From Deltaproteobacteria bacterium (GTDB taxonomy: Bacteria > SZUA-79 > Acidulodesulfobacterales > Acidulodesulfobacteraceae), in contig JAMDCP010000001.1 of the NCBI GenBank assembly GCA_023489335.1, positions 1 to 64,000 on the forward strand: a stretch of 64,000 nucleotides of DNA. The letters are read 5' to 3'. A program made the translations under genes and the position numbers. Positions 38,798-48,120 of this stretch are shown piece by piece (position 1 is the stretch's first letter; every line of letters starts with the position of its first letter). Under the pieces are notes generated by a model. It was given only the letters and a program-made list of their open reading frames with translations, ran no database searches and had not been told where the DNA came from.

Positions 38798-40714
38798 TTA
38801 TCTTATTATAAATATATATATAACGAAGCAAACGATTAGGGATAAAAATAAATATCCCAGAGAAACATTTATATTTTCCGAATTGGCTAATACATTGAAA
38901 ATATCGGATAATTTTAAATATAATTTCCCGATAGGAATATATAAGTACTTTTCAAAAATATCGTTAATTTCTTCGGTATAAACGGATTTGAGCCTGAAAT
39001 ATTTTTTTACATCCTTTTCAAAGTTGATTTCGGAAACGGATGAATAAAAAGAGGAAAAAACCTTCATTATGCTTGAGGAAAATCCGCTGCCGGAATATTG
39101 GGCTTTCGAATTTTTTTCGTCGAGCCCGCATGACCATGTTTCAAATATCCTTTTCTTATTAGCAGAAAAAGCCCTGAGATAGAAAAATAAAATTAATAAA
39201 ACGGCCGCAAAAGCAATTGCGATTAAGCCGGGCGCATACAAAGAAAACGAACGGGCATGTATAATTTGCACTGCCGAAAGCGGATTTACGCTTACGGTTC
39301 CGCCCGTTAAATAAAACATAACGGCATTTAAGGCCGATATTATTTGATAAGGATAAATACCGATAAAAACGCATAACAAAACAGGTAAAGCCAATCCGAT
39401 TCTTTCGATAATATGGGGCTCTACCGCATTTTCGGCATTAACCGTTCTCGGCTTTCCCAAAAAGGTAATGCCGAATAGCTTTGTAAAAGCGGCTCCTGCC
39501 GCGGCTCCGCTTAACGACAGAAGGGCAATGGCTATAACGGAAAAATACACCATATATAGATTTCCGGTGAAGACCGAACCAATCAATGAAATATATAAAT
39601 ACCACTCGCTTAAGAAGCCGTTTAGCGGCGGCAGCGCGGAAATCGACATTACGCCTATAAGAAACAAGACGGACAACTGCTTCATTTTTTTGGAAAGTCC
39701 ACCCAGCCTTTCCATATTTCTGGTATGGGCATATTTATCTATAAGTCCGGAACCCATAAAAAGCGAACTCTTGCTTAACCCATGGTTTATTATATGAAGC
39801 AAAACTGCAAGCATTGCAAGATATTCCAGGGATTTGAAATTTTCAATCTTTGCCCAGTAAGATACGCCCATCCCCATAAAAATTATGCCCATGTTTTCAA
39901 TCGTCGAAAAGGCCAGCAGTTTTTTTATATCCTTTTGAACCATCGCATACATTATGCCTAAAAGCGCCGATAAAGCCCCGAGGGTAAGTAATGCAATGCC
40001 TAAAAAAGCACCGCCGCCGGAACTAAAAATAAATAAAAATTTTAAAATACCGTATATTGCCATATTTACCATTATGCCCGACATAATAGCGGAGATATTT
40101 GCGGGGGCAACCGGGTGGGCATAAGGAAGCCATGTATGAAACGGCATAATGCCTGCTTTAATGGAAAATCCGAGTATCGCAATTGCTATTATAATAACCC
40201 CGGCAGTGCCTTTATAATAATCGAAAGATAACGAAGAGGTTTTTAAATACAGCATTATAAAGCTTGCCGTTATAAGGACGGTTCCGATATGCGTCATTAA
40301 AAAATATAAAAAGCCTGCTTTCCTTGATTCCTCGTTTCCCTCATAAATAACCAATAAAAAGGAAAATATCGACATTAATTCCCAGAATATCAAAAATGTC
40401 AATATATCGTTGCTTATAACTAAGATTATCATGGACACTACAAAGAAAAAAGAATAGAAAAAAAGGGACGGTTTTTTATCGTATTTATCGCCATATTTAA
40501 TCGAAAAAATCGAAATAAACACGGAAAGGGCGGATATAAATATTACAAAAAACACGGAAAGCGGGTCAAATTTGAACGAAAAGCTTAGGAGTGCCGATTT
40601 TATAATAAATTCTTGCTTAAAATCATAAAAACTTAAGGCTATAAAAAAAGCGGGTATTAAAATGGACAGGCATCCGAAAAAATATCTATAAATGCCGTTA
40701 TATTTAGTATTCAT
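38798..40714 (-). CDS. HyfB/NuoL-like proton-antiporter subunit
   Basis: GFSIKAGIMPFHTWLPYAHPVAPANISAIMSGIMVN, NHGLSKSSLFMGSG. Confidence 0.92.
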   Translation of the reverse strand: MNTKYNGIYRYFFGCLSILIPAFFIALSFYDFKQEFIIKSALLSFSFKFDPLSVFFVIFISALSVFISIFSIKYGDKYDKKPSLFFYSFFFVVSMIILVISNDILTFLIFWELMSIFSFLLVIYEGNEESRKAGFLYFLMTHIGTVLITASFIMLYLKTSSLSFDYYKGTAGVIIIAIAILGFSIKAGIMPFHTWLPYAHPVAPANISAIMSGIMVNMAIYGILKFLFIFSSGGGAFLGIALLTLGALSALLGIMYAMVQKDIKKLLAFSTIENMGIIFMGMGVSYWAKIENFKSLEYLAMLAVLLHIINHGLSKSSLFMGSGLIDKYAHTRNMERLGGLSKKMKQLSVLFLIGVMSISALPPLNGFLSEWYLYISLIGSVFTGNLYMVYFSVIAIALLSLSGAAAGAAFTKLFGITFLGKPRTVNAENAVEPHIIERIGLALPVLLCVFIGIYPYQIISALNAVMFYLTGGTVSVNPLSAVQIIHARSFSLYAPGLIAIAFAAVLLILFFYLRAFSANKKRIFETWSCGLDEKNSKAQYSGSGFSSSIMKVFSSFYSSVSEINFEKDVKKYFRLKSVYTEEINDIFEKYLYIPIGKLYLKLSDIFNVLANSENINVSLGYLFLSLIVCFVIYIFIIR

Positions 40715-40852
40715 CTACTATCTTTCAAAACCCTTATAAGCCCCTTTCTATTAAAAATTATTTACTTATTTATCTACATAAATTAAAGGTAAATTAAAGC
40801 AAACTTTTAGATTATAACAAAAATTAAAAAATCAGTATATAATAAAATCATA

Positions 40853-41032
40853 ATGAAGAAAAAAAGTTTGCCCGATGAACGGGCTAAAGAAGACAAAAGC
40901 GGTAAGGGTAAAGCAGGAAGAACTGCCTATCGTAATCTTTTTGAAAGAGTTAAGCAAAACGAAAGGGAAAAGATTAAAGAAGAACTTGATAAAAAAGAAA
41001 TAAAAGACTGGGATCATAAAGAAAAAAAATAG
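40853..41032 (+). CDS. Small highly charged hypothetical protein (59 aa)
   Basis: MKKKSLPDERAKEDKSGKGKAGRTAYRNLFERVKQNEREKIKEELDKKEIKDWDHKEKK; below the ORF-track cutoff. Confidence 0.5.
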   Translation: MKKKSLPDERAKEDKSGKGKAGRTAYRNLFERVKQNEREKIKEELDKKEIKDWDHKEKK

Positions 41033-41061
41033 GATTCTTTATTAACCGGAGGAATTACGAT

Positions 41062-41625
41062 ATGGATATTAAAAATGCGGCTTACCCCGCCTTGCATTTA
41101 TGGTGGAGATACACATGGAGAGTATGGTTATTTATTTTAGCAATAGGAAGTATGCTTGTTATCGTGGTAAGTCTTTCGCTGGGTAAAAGCGGGATGGCGT
41201 TTTTTGCCGAAATGATGAAAAATCATCTATACCGTTATACGCCCTATCCCTATAATATGAAAGTAATGGGGATAATGACCGCGCTTATATTAATATTTTT
41301 TATTGCGGCATTATTTTTTGGCATATGGCTGTTTCGTTCGGAGCTTTTTAAGAAAAGTTTCGTTTTTAACGGTATATCGGAAAGATTTTCGGTAAACTAC
41401 GATAATACGATTTTAAATATTCCTGTATCGTGGAGTATTGCATCAAGGCTTTGGTGGGGCGTTGTCTGGCGTGGATTTGTTTTAGGTATTATTGCGCGGC
41501 TTCTATTTTTTTGGACAGGTCCTTTAATGACACTGATTAGTTTTGCCGTAAGCTATTTGGCATTTTTATGGCTTTTATTATATAATTACGGAAAAACAAA
41601 GATAATTATCAACCAGGGTATTTGA
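41062..41625 (+). CDS. Hypothetical membrane protein
   Basis: Four or more hydrophobic segments; GGAGGAATT RBS. Confidence 0.7.
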   Translation: MDIKNAAYPALHLWWRYTWRVWLFILAIGSMLVIVVSLSLGKSGMAFFAEMMKNHLYRYTPYPYNMKVMGIMTALILIFFIAALFFGIWLFRSELFKKSFVFNGISERFSVNYDNTILNIPVSWSIASRLWWGVVWRGFVLGIIARLLFFWTGPLMTLISFAVSYLAFLWLLLYNYGKTKIIINQGI

Positions 41626-41690
41626 GGGAGACCCTGCCGCCGTGTGTCCGTTAGATGAGTGGCCGGACGACGAACCGCTTTTGTCCATTG

Positions 41691-42362
41691 CGGCGGAAAC
41701 ATTCTTGCCGCCGATATTAAAAATATATTTGCGCATTAATTTATTCAGGGATATTCATGTCGAAACTTAAAACATTTCCGTTATTCAATTCACGTTTATC
41801 ATTTATTCTGGATAACGGATTAAGGGCTATCGTAGAAAATGTGGAGAAAAATATCCTGTTAATGGGGATTAAACCGGGAATGAGGGTTTTAGAAGTCGGC
41901 TGCGGAAGCGGTTTTGTGACCGGTTATTTATCTGAAACGGTTGCAGACAGCGGATTTATAATATCTATAGATATTCAGGAAAAAATGATAAACAAGGCAA
42001 AAATAAAAAGGGGTTTTTTAAAAAATGTGGATTTTAGGGTGGAAAACGCCTCGGATTTGAAAAGCGTTAAGGATCAAGAAATCGACCTTGTCCTTTTGTA
42101 TTATTCGTTTCATGAAATAAGCAGTAAAGACAAAGCGGTTTCAGAATTTCACCGGGTATTAAAACAGGGCGGCATATTGTCGCTTAGAGAGCCCAGACCG
42201 GAGGTTTTCAGGAAAGACCGGCAATTATATAAAGAATTTATAGAAGGACAGGGTTTTGAATCTGTCGGAAATGCCGCAATTTGCGATTTACTTGGATGCC
42301 ATTTAAAATTTATTAAAAAATAGGGCATTGGTTTATGAGAAAGCAAAAATATTCGATTACCG
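41691..42362. repeat. Direct repeat, full copy (partner 45830-46096)
   Basis: Segments 41691-41807 and 42213-42362 recur nearly identically. Confidence 0.92.
41757..42323 (+). CDS. Class I SAM-dependent methyltransferase
   Basis: GMRVLEVGCGSGFVTGYLSE, SIDIQEKMINKAK, DLVLLYYSFHEI. Confidence 0.9.
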   Translation: MSKLKTFPLFNSRLSFILDNGLRAIVENVEKNILLMGIKPGMRVLEVGCGSGFVTGYLSETVADSGFIISIDIQEKMINKAKIKRGFLKNVDFRVENASDLKSVKDQEIDLVLLYYSFHEISSKDKAVSEFHRVLKQGGILSLREPRPEVFRKDRQLYKEFIEGQGFESVGNAAICDLLGCHLKFIKK

Positions 42363-42949
42363 ATAAAAATGAAATAACCGATTTCCTGAACGATTCTATC
42401 GTGGGAATTTTGTCGATGATTGACCCCGACGGTTTTCCTTATTCCGTTTGCGTAAATTATTTATATAAAGAAAATAAATTTTATTTCCACAGCGCCAAAT
42501 CGGGAAAGAAATTCTTGAGCCTTGATAAAAACCGTCAAGCGGCTTTTATAGTATTCAAAGAATATTCCGTTATTCCTTCTCATTTCTCCGGCTCGGATAT
42601 TGCCTGCAATATCACGCAATTTTACAAGTCGGTTCACATTCGCGGAACCGTAAAATTAATCGAAGAAGATAATGATAAAGTTTTTATTCTAAACGACCTT
42701 ATGAAAAAGTTTCAACCGGAGCTCGGTTTTAAAAATATCGAGCTATCCGATAAAGATTATTTTAAAAACATTAATTTAACCGCCGTTTTTGAATTAACCC
42801 CCTTAAATATCAACGCAAAATATAATTTTGGACAGGGCTATGCCAAGGAAAGATTGAATAACATCATAAGCGGCTTATGTAAAAGAGGGACAAAATTAGA
42901 TGCGGAAACCGCGGATATGATAAAAAAATATAACGACTTAAACTTATAA
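42335..42949 (+). CDS. Pyridoxamine 5'-phosphate oxidase-like FMN-binding protein
   Basis: VGILSMIDPDGFPYSVCVNYLYKENKFYFHSAKSGKKFLSL. Confidence 0.85.
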   Translation: MRKQKYSITDKNEITDFLNDSIVGILSMIDPDGFPYSVCVNYLYKENKFYFHSAKSGKKFLSLDKNRQAAFIVFKEYSVIPSHFSGSDIACNITQFYKSVHIRGTVKLIEEDNDKVFILNDLMKKFQPELGFKNIELSDKDYFKNINLTAVFELTPLNINAKYNFGQGYAKERLNNIISGLCKRGTKLDAETADMIKKYNDLNL

Positions 42950-42996
42950 ATTCTTAGTTGGTGATTGAATAAATAAATATGGAGGACATTGTGAAA

Positions 42997-43146
42997 ATGA
43001 GGAATTTTGACCATAATTCGGGGGATACTTTAGATATCGACGGAGCAAGAATCTATTACGAGGTCGCCGGCAATGAGAACAGTCCGGCCTTATTGGTCTT
43101 GCATGGGGGGTTTGGGAACATGGAAGATTTTAATACTATAATATAA
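42997..43146 (+). pseudogene. Truncated N-terminus of an alpha/beta hydrolase
   Basis: IYYEVAGNENSPALLVLHGGFGNMEDFN then stop. Confidence 0.7.
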
Positions 43147-43233
43147 ATTTCTATTGCAGGATTAAAGTTTATAACTTTGATTTTTATATTTTTATAATGT
43201 AAACTATACTTGTATATTAATAAAAGATGGATT

Positions 43234-43428
43234 ATGAGCACTAAAGAATTACTTTTAAATGAAATAGAGCATTTTCCGGAGCCTCTTCTTGACGAGGTTT
43301 TAGATTTTATGAATTTTTTGAAAGCAAAATCCGTTCAGGAAAGACTTGAAGCTACCGTTATAAGCGAGTCTTCTCTTAAAAAAGACTGGCTGAAGCCGGA
43401 GGAAGATAAAGCATGGCAGAATTTGTAA
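43234..43428 (+). CDS. Antitoxin-like protein (DUF2281/MazE-like)
   Basis: ELLLNEIEHFPEPLLDEVLDFMNFLKAK; overlaps the mazF-like gene. Confidence 0.75.
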   Translation: MSTKELLLNEIEHFPEPLLDEVLDFMNFLKAKSVQERLEATVISESSLKKDWLKPEEDKAWQNL

Positions 43429-43745
43429 AAGGCGATGTTGTCGTAGTTCCTTTCCCTTTTTCCGATTTGAGCCAGGCTAAAAAACGACCTGCCATAGTTA
43501 TTTCAAAATTAGAGGGTGACGATTTAATCCTTTGTCAAATAACCAGCCAAACTGTTAAAGACAGCTACGCCGTTCCAATCAATAAGAGCGATTTTGAATC
43601 GGGGGACTTAAAACAATCGAGCAATATAAGGCCTAACCGGATATTTACGGCCGACAGCCATATTATTCTTTATAAAATCGGCAATCTTACCAAGAATAAG
43701 GTTAATCAAATTATTGAAAGCATAGTTGAAATCATACGAAGATGA
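43413..43745 (+). CDS. MazF/PemK-family toxin
   Basis: FVKGDVVVVPFPFSDLSQAKKRPAIVIS. Confidence 0.88.
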   Translation: MAEFVKGDVVVVPFPFSDLSQAKKRPAIVISKLEGDDLILCQITSQTVKDSYAVPINKSDFESGDLKQSSNIRPNRIFTADSHIILYKIGNLTKNKVNQIIESIVEIIRR

Positions 43746-43843
43746 ATTGCCTATAAAACGTATTCACTTAACCAACCGAGGTTAATAGGGGCTTATACAA
43801 AGGATTTAATTATTTTACGTGAATAGAAACAAAAATTTCCGCA

Positions 43844-44020
43844 ATGTCTATTCATCATTTACCTAATGCCGAGAAACAGAGGTTATTTACTAAAATATAT
43901 ATTCACCTTAAACCGGGCGGGATATTCGTTAATGCCGAACAGGTATCGGGAAATACCGATACGATAGAAGCTTATTATAAAAAAGAGTGGGGGAGAACAA
44001 TCAGGGAAAACGGCGTCTAA
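43844..44020 (+). pseudogene. C-terminal fragment of a SAM methyltransferase
   Basis: ISAMSIHHLPNAEKQRLFTKIYIHLKPGGIFVNAEQVSG, no N-terminal domain. Confidence 0.7.
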
Positions 44021-44132
44021 ACTGCGCCCTTTCGTCAAGACAATTTTTTAGTCCTTCTTATGTGTATTGGTTTTTGTCTTTAATCTTTTTTCTTCTATTG
44101 TCTTATTTATATATAGAAAACAACAGTTAATA

Positions 44133-44729
44133 TTATAATTTCGGTTCTATCACCGTAAATTCTTTTATCTCGTCCGTCGCTCCCGTGCATATTACGAGAG
44201 CGACGGTTTCGACAATATTTAAATTAATGTGCGGATGCCCTTCGGGGTTTAGCACATAATCTCCGGAAAATGATTTTTGCCTGCCGCTGTCGTCGCAAAA
44301 TCCTCCTTCAAGGATATAAACATGTTCATCAGAACGGGCAACGGCGACGGTTCTAATCATTTTGCCTTCGGGAGGAAGTAATTTAATTAAATAAGCTACT
44401 CCTTTTCCGTATTCAAGCCTGTTGCTTAACTGCTTGGTGAATGCTATTTCTTTGCCGTTATATAAAGCTCCTTCGCCCCTGACGGAACTGGCAGGTGTCC
44501 AGCTTGTATCATGTTTTATAAAAACGGCATCGCAATACGGCAAATGTTTTGATTTTCCGCATACGCAAATGGACAATGTTTCGTTTGTCGGCTCTAAAAC
44601 GGCAGGGACGATATTTTCGGAGAGGGTTTTGTGCGTTCCGTCGCAATACGGTAAATTTTTTGATTTGCCGCATTGGCAAATATAGGTTTTTTCTTTAATT
44701 CCGTTTAAAAGCAGAGGTTCTTTTTCCAT
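44133..44729 (-). CDS. CDGSH iron-sulfur domain protein fused to a cupin-like domain
   Basis: CQCGKSKNLPYCDGTHK; second CVCGKSKHLPYCDAVF; EHVYILEGGFCDD...GDYVLNPEGHPHIN. Confidence 0.82.
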   Translation of the reverse strand: MEKEPLLLNGIKEKTYICQCGKSKNLPYCDGTHKTLSENIVPAVLEPTNETLSICVCGKSKHLPYCDAVFIKHDTSWTPASSVRGEGALYNGKEIAFTKQLSNRLEYGKGVAYLIKLLPPEGKMIRTVAVARSDEHVYILEGGFCDDSGRQKSFSGDYVLNPEGHPHINLNIVETVALVICTGATDEIKEFTVIEPKL

Positions 44730-44847
44730 GGTTTTTCTCCTTATTTATTTTAAACTATTAATTTTTTAATTTAATATTTCTGTTATTATAATTTTGGTAT
44801 AATTATAAGTAAAATGAATAATGTTCATATAGTATGAGGAAAAACTA

Positions 44848-45750
44848 ATAACATTAAATCAACTTACGATTTTAACTAAAGTAATTGAACTGCAAAGCTT
44901 TTCAAGAGCGGCGGAAGAACTTTATATTACTCAGCCGGGGGTAAGCCATTCTATATCCGATTTAGAATCGGAATTAGGCATAAAACTTATAGAGCGGGGA
45001 AAAGAAGGACTTTATCCTACGGAAGCGGGAAATTTAGTTCTAAAACACGCCTCCGCGATTACGGCAAGTATGGAACGGATAAAACAGGAAGTTGCTTTGC
45101 TGGGGACAGAAACGAGACAATTAAAGATAGGAAGTTTCGGGAGTATTTCAACTGATTTTCTCCCCGGGATAATGCGCTTATTTAAGTTAAGATATCACGG
45201 TATTGAATTAAAAATATTTAAAGGAACGGAAACCGAAATAAGAGACTGGATTGCGTCCGGAACGATAGATATAGGGTTTGTTACATTACCGTGCAATAAT
45301 CTTAAAACTATTCCTATCGTCTTGGACGATATGGTGGCGATTTTATCTAAAAATCATACTTTGGCAGCTCAGAAATCGGTCAGCATCGAGCAATTAACCG
45401 AAAATCAAACGATGATAACATGGAATAGCAACTGCCAGATTTTAGTAAAAAAAGCGTTTAAATCTTCAACGGGGGAACTTCCCCTGTGGAAATACAAGGT
45501 AAGCAATATGGGAACAATGCTGGCCATGATTAAAGAAGGGCAGGGGATAGGAATTATACCAAAAATTTGCATTCCCGGAAATATATCGAATGTACAAACT
45601 TTACCGCTTGAACCGGCATTACAACGCAAGATAGGTCTTGCTTCTATAATACCCTTTACCGGCCTGCCTCCTGCCGCTTCCGCTTTTGCAGAACTTACTA
45701 AGAAATGGGTAGAAAATAATATTAAAACTGTCCGGCTGTCCCATTTTTAG
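44848..45750 (+). CDS. LysR-family transcriptional regulator; start codon unclear (ATA or frameshift)
   Basis: TLNQLTILTKVIELQSFSRAAEELYITQPGVSHSISDLESELGIKLIERG reads upstream of the track ORF start at 45070. Confidence 0.8.
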   Translation: MTLNQLTILTKVIELQSFSRAAEELYITQPGVSHSISDLESELGIKLIERGKEGLYPTEAGNLVLKHASAITASMERIKQEVALLGTETRQLKIGSFGSISTDFLPGIMRLFKLRYHGIELKIFKGTETEIRDWIASGTIDIGFVTLPCNNLKTIPIVLDDMVAILSKNHTLAAQKSVSIEQLTENQTMITWNSNCQILVKKAFKSSTGELPLWKYKVSNMGTMLAMIKEGQGIGIIPKICIPGNISNVQTLPLEPALQRKIGLASIIPFTGLPPAASAFAELTKKWVENNIKTVRLSHF

Positions 45751-45829
45751 CACCTAATACTTTGGGAAAAGCTGTTGGCGATGTGTTTTCTAAAAAAACT
45801 GGTATAATTAATTCAGTTGTTATAAAATC

Positions 45830-46096
45830 CGGCGGAAATATTCTTGCCGCCGATATTAAAAATATATTTGCGCATTAATTTATTCAGGGATATTCATGTC
45901 GAAACTTAAAACATTTCCGTTATTCAATTCACGTTTATCATTTATTAAAGACAGGCAATTATATAAAGAATTTATAGAAGGACAGGGTTTTGAATCTGTC
46001 GGAAATGCTGCAATTTGCGATTTACTTGGATGCCATTTAAAATTTATTAAAAAATAGGGCATTGGTTTATGAGAAAGCAAAAATATTCGATTACCG
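45830..46096. repeat. Direct repeat, deleted copy of 41691-42362, including an in-frame internally deleted methyltransferase (ATG 45896)
   Basis: Lacks the equivalent of 41808-42212 (405 bp). Confidence 0.92.
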
Positions 46097-46164
46097 TAAA
46101 ATTAAATTAATGGATAAATAGGTCATAGGATTTATTATAAATTCGGCATAAAACTTCTCAATAA

Positions 46165-46180
46165 TGTTTCACATGAAACA
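46165..46180. promoter_or_regulatory. parS-like site TGTTTCACATGAAACA
   Basis: 16-mer shared with 11173 and 25894; just downstream of mnmG. Confidence 0.8.
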
Positions 46181-46194
46181 AGATTTTCGTTAAG

Positions 46195-48015
46195 TCAGGA
46201 CGCGCGGCACCTCATCAATAAAATACTAACGGCGGCAGGCGTAATACCAGATATTCTGCCTGCTTCGGCAATAGTTTTAGGTCTTATTTTATTGAGTTTT
46301 TCGATTACTTCGAGTGATAAACCGGGAATAGCCTTAAAATCGAGGGCTTCATCTAATTTAATATACTCATATTTTTTTAACCGGCTGATTTCCTCTTTTT
46401 GCCTGTTAATATAGCCTTCATATTTAATAAAAAGCTGGACCCTGTTTAATATGTCCCTGCCGAATCGACAAGTTTCAGTCCCAAATTCATTCATAAGATT
46501 TTCCATAATAACATCCGGCCGCTTCAACAGGTCGTAATACTTGCCGTTTTCATATGTTTTTAAATAAGATAATAATTCATTAAACATGGATAACCTGTCT
46601 TTATATATGGAGTATCTTTCTTCATCTAATAAACCTGCTTTTTTGCCGTATTCGCAAAGCCTGAAATCGGCGTTGTCTTCCCGCAATAAAAGACGGTATT
46701 CGGCACGCGATGTAAACATTCTATATGGTTCTGCCGTCCCAAGCGTAATTAAATCATCGATTAAAACCCCGATATATGCCTCATCCCTTCCAAGTATTAA
46801 AGGGTTTTCGCCCTTAATCTTCAAAGCGGCGTTAATTCCGGCGATAATCCCCTGGGCTGCCGCTTCTTCATAGCCCGATGTTCCGTTAATCTGCCCCGCC
46901 AAAAAAAGATTTTCGATATTTTTGGTCTCCAGGGAATGTTTAAGCTGGGTGGGCAGGACATAATCGTATTCGATGGCATACCCCGGCCTCATAATCTTAA
47001 CCTGCTCAAGCCCTTTTATCGTTCTTAAAAATCTAAGCTGGGTATCTAACGACAGGCTTGTCGAAAGCCCGTTCGGATAATATTCCACGGAATCAAGGCT
47101 TTCCCTTTCCAAAAATATCTGGTGCCTTTCTTTATCTTTAAACCTGACGACTTTATCCTCTATGGAAGGGCAATACCTTGGTCCCACGCCCTTAATAACC
47201 CCGCAATATAACGGAGATTTATCGAGGTCGTTTAAAATTATATTGTGCGTTTTTTCGTTTGTATAGGTTATGTAGCAGCTTATGATATTTGTGATATTTT
47301 TACTTGCAAGAGAAAAAGGAATAAAATCGTCTTCGCCTTTTTGCTCTTCAAGCTCGGAAAAATCGATTGTTCTTCCGTCTAATCTTGGGGTAGTGCCTGT
47401 TTTAAGCCTTCCCAGTTCAAGGCCGTTTTCAAGCAGGCTTAAAGACAGCTTATTGGCGGCAAAATCCCCCGCCCTTCCCGCATTATAATTAAAAAGGCCG
47501 ATGTGAACCAGTCCCCTTAAAAATGTTCCGGTGGTTAAAATAACCGCGTTCGAATAAAGCCGTTCGCCTGTCCATAAAACAACCCCCGTTGTTTTTCCAT
47601 CTTCGACAATCAGGGAATCAACCATAGACTGGATAATCGTTAAATTATCCGCGGACTCCAATGCCTTTTTCATATAAGTTTTATACCGGAACATATCGGC
47701 TTGAGCGCGTGAAGACCTGACCGCAGGGCCCTTTTTGGTATTAAGCGTTCTAAACTGGATACCAGTTTTGTCGGTTGCCTTTCCCATTTCTCCGCCGAGG
47801 GCATCGATTTCCCTTACGAGATGTCCTTTAGCCAAACCCCCTATCGCCGGATTGCAGGACATCTGCCCGATATTGTCTAAATTAATCGTAATGACGGCGG
47901 TTTTCAAGCCCATTTTTGCGGCCGCCAGAGAAGCCTCTATGCCGGCATGCCCTGCCCCGACAACAATTACATCAAAAAAAACATCTTTATCTTTTTTTAT
48001 AATCATATCTATCAT
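46195..48015 (-). CDS. mnmG: tRNA uridine-5-carboxymethylaminomethyl modification protein MnmG (GidA)
   Basis: DVIVVGAGHAGIEASLAAAKMG, MSCNPAIGGLAKGHLVREIDALGG, FTSRAEYRLLLREDNAD. Confidence 0.97.
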   Translation of the reverse strand: MIDMIIKKDKDVFFDVIVVGAGHAGIEASLAAAKMGLKTAVITINLDNIGQMSCNPAIGGLAKGHLVREIDALGGEMGKATDKTGIQFRTLNTKKGPAVRSSRAQADMFRYKTYMKKALESADNLTIIQSMVDSLIVEDGKTTGVVLWTGERLYSNAVILTTGTFLRGLVHIGLFNYNAGRAGDFAANKLSLSLLENGLELGRLKTGTTPRLDGRTIDFSELEEQKGEDDFIPFSLASKNITNIISCYITYTNEKTHNIILNDLDKSPLYCGVIKGVGPRYCPSIEDKVVRFKDKERHQIFLERESLDSVEYYPNGLSTSLSLDTQLRFLRTIKGLEQVKIMRPGYAIEYDYVLPTQLKHSLETKNIENLFLAGQINGTSGYEEAAAQGIIAGINAALKIKGENPLILGRDEAYIGVLIDDLITLGTAEPYRMFTSRAEYRLLLREDNADFRLCEYGKKAGLLDEERYSIYKDRLSMFNELLSYLKTYENGKYYDLLKRPDVIMENLMNEFGTETCRFGRDILNRVQLFIKYEGYINRQKEEISRLKKYEYIKLDEALDFKAIPGLSLEVIEKLNKIRPKTIAEAGRISGITPAAVSILLMRCRAS

Positions 48016-48120
48016 TATTTATTATACAAAAATAATCATCACATTTGACATATTTATTTTTGGTGATATACTCAAATTAAATTTGTCATCCTAATTAATT
48101 TTATTAATTTTAAAGATTAA

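Noticed and set aside
33420-40714. Functional formate hydrogenlyase / [NiFe]-hydrogenase
   Set aside because: Both cysteine pairs that bind Ni-Fe are missing from the large subunit.
45880-46080. 66-aa minus-strand ORF resembling that at 42149-42346
   Set aside because: The similarity is explained by the duplicated DNA (direct repeat); antisense to the methyltransferase ends.
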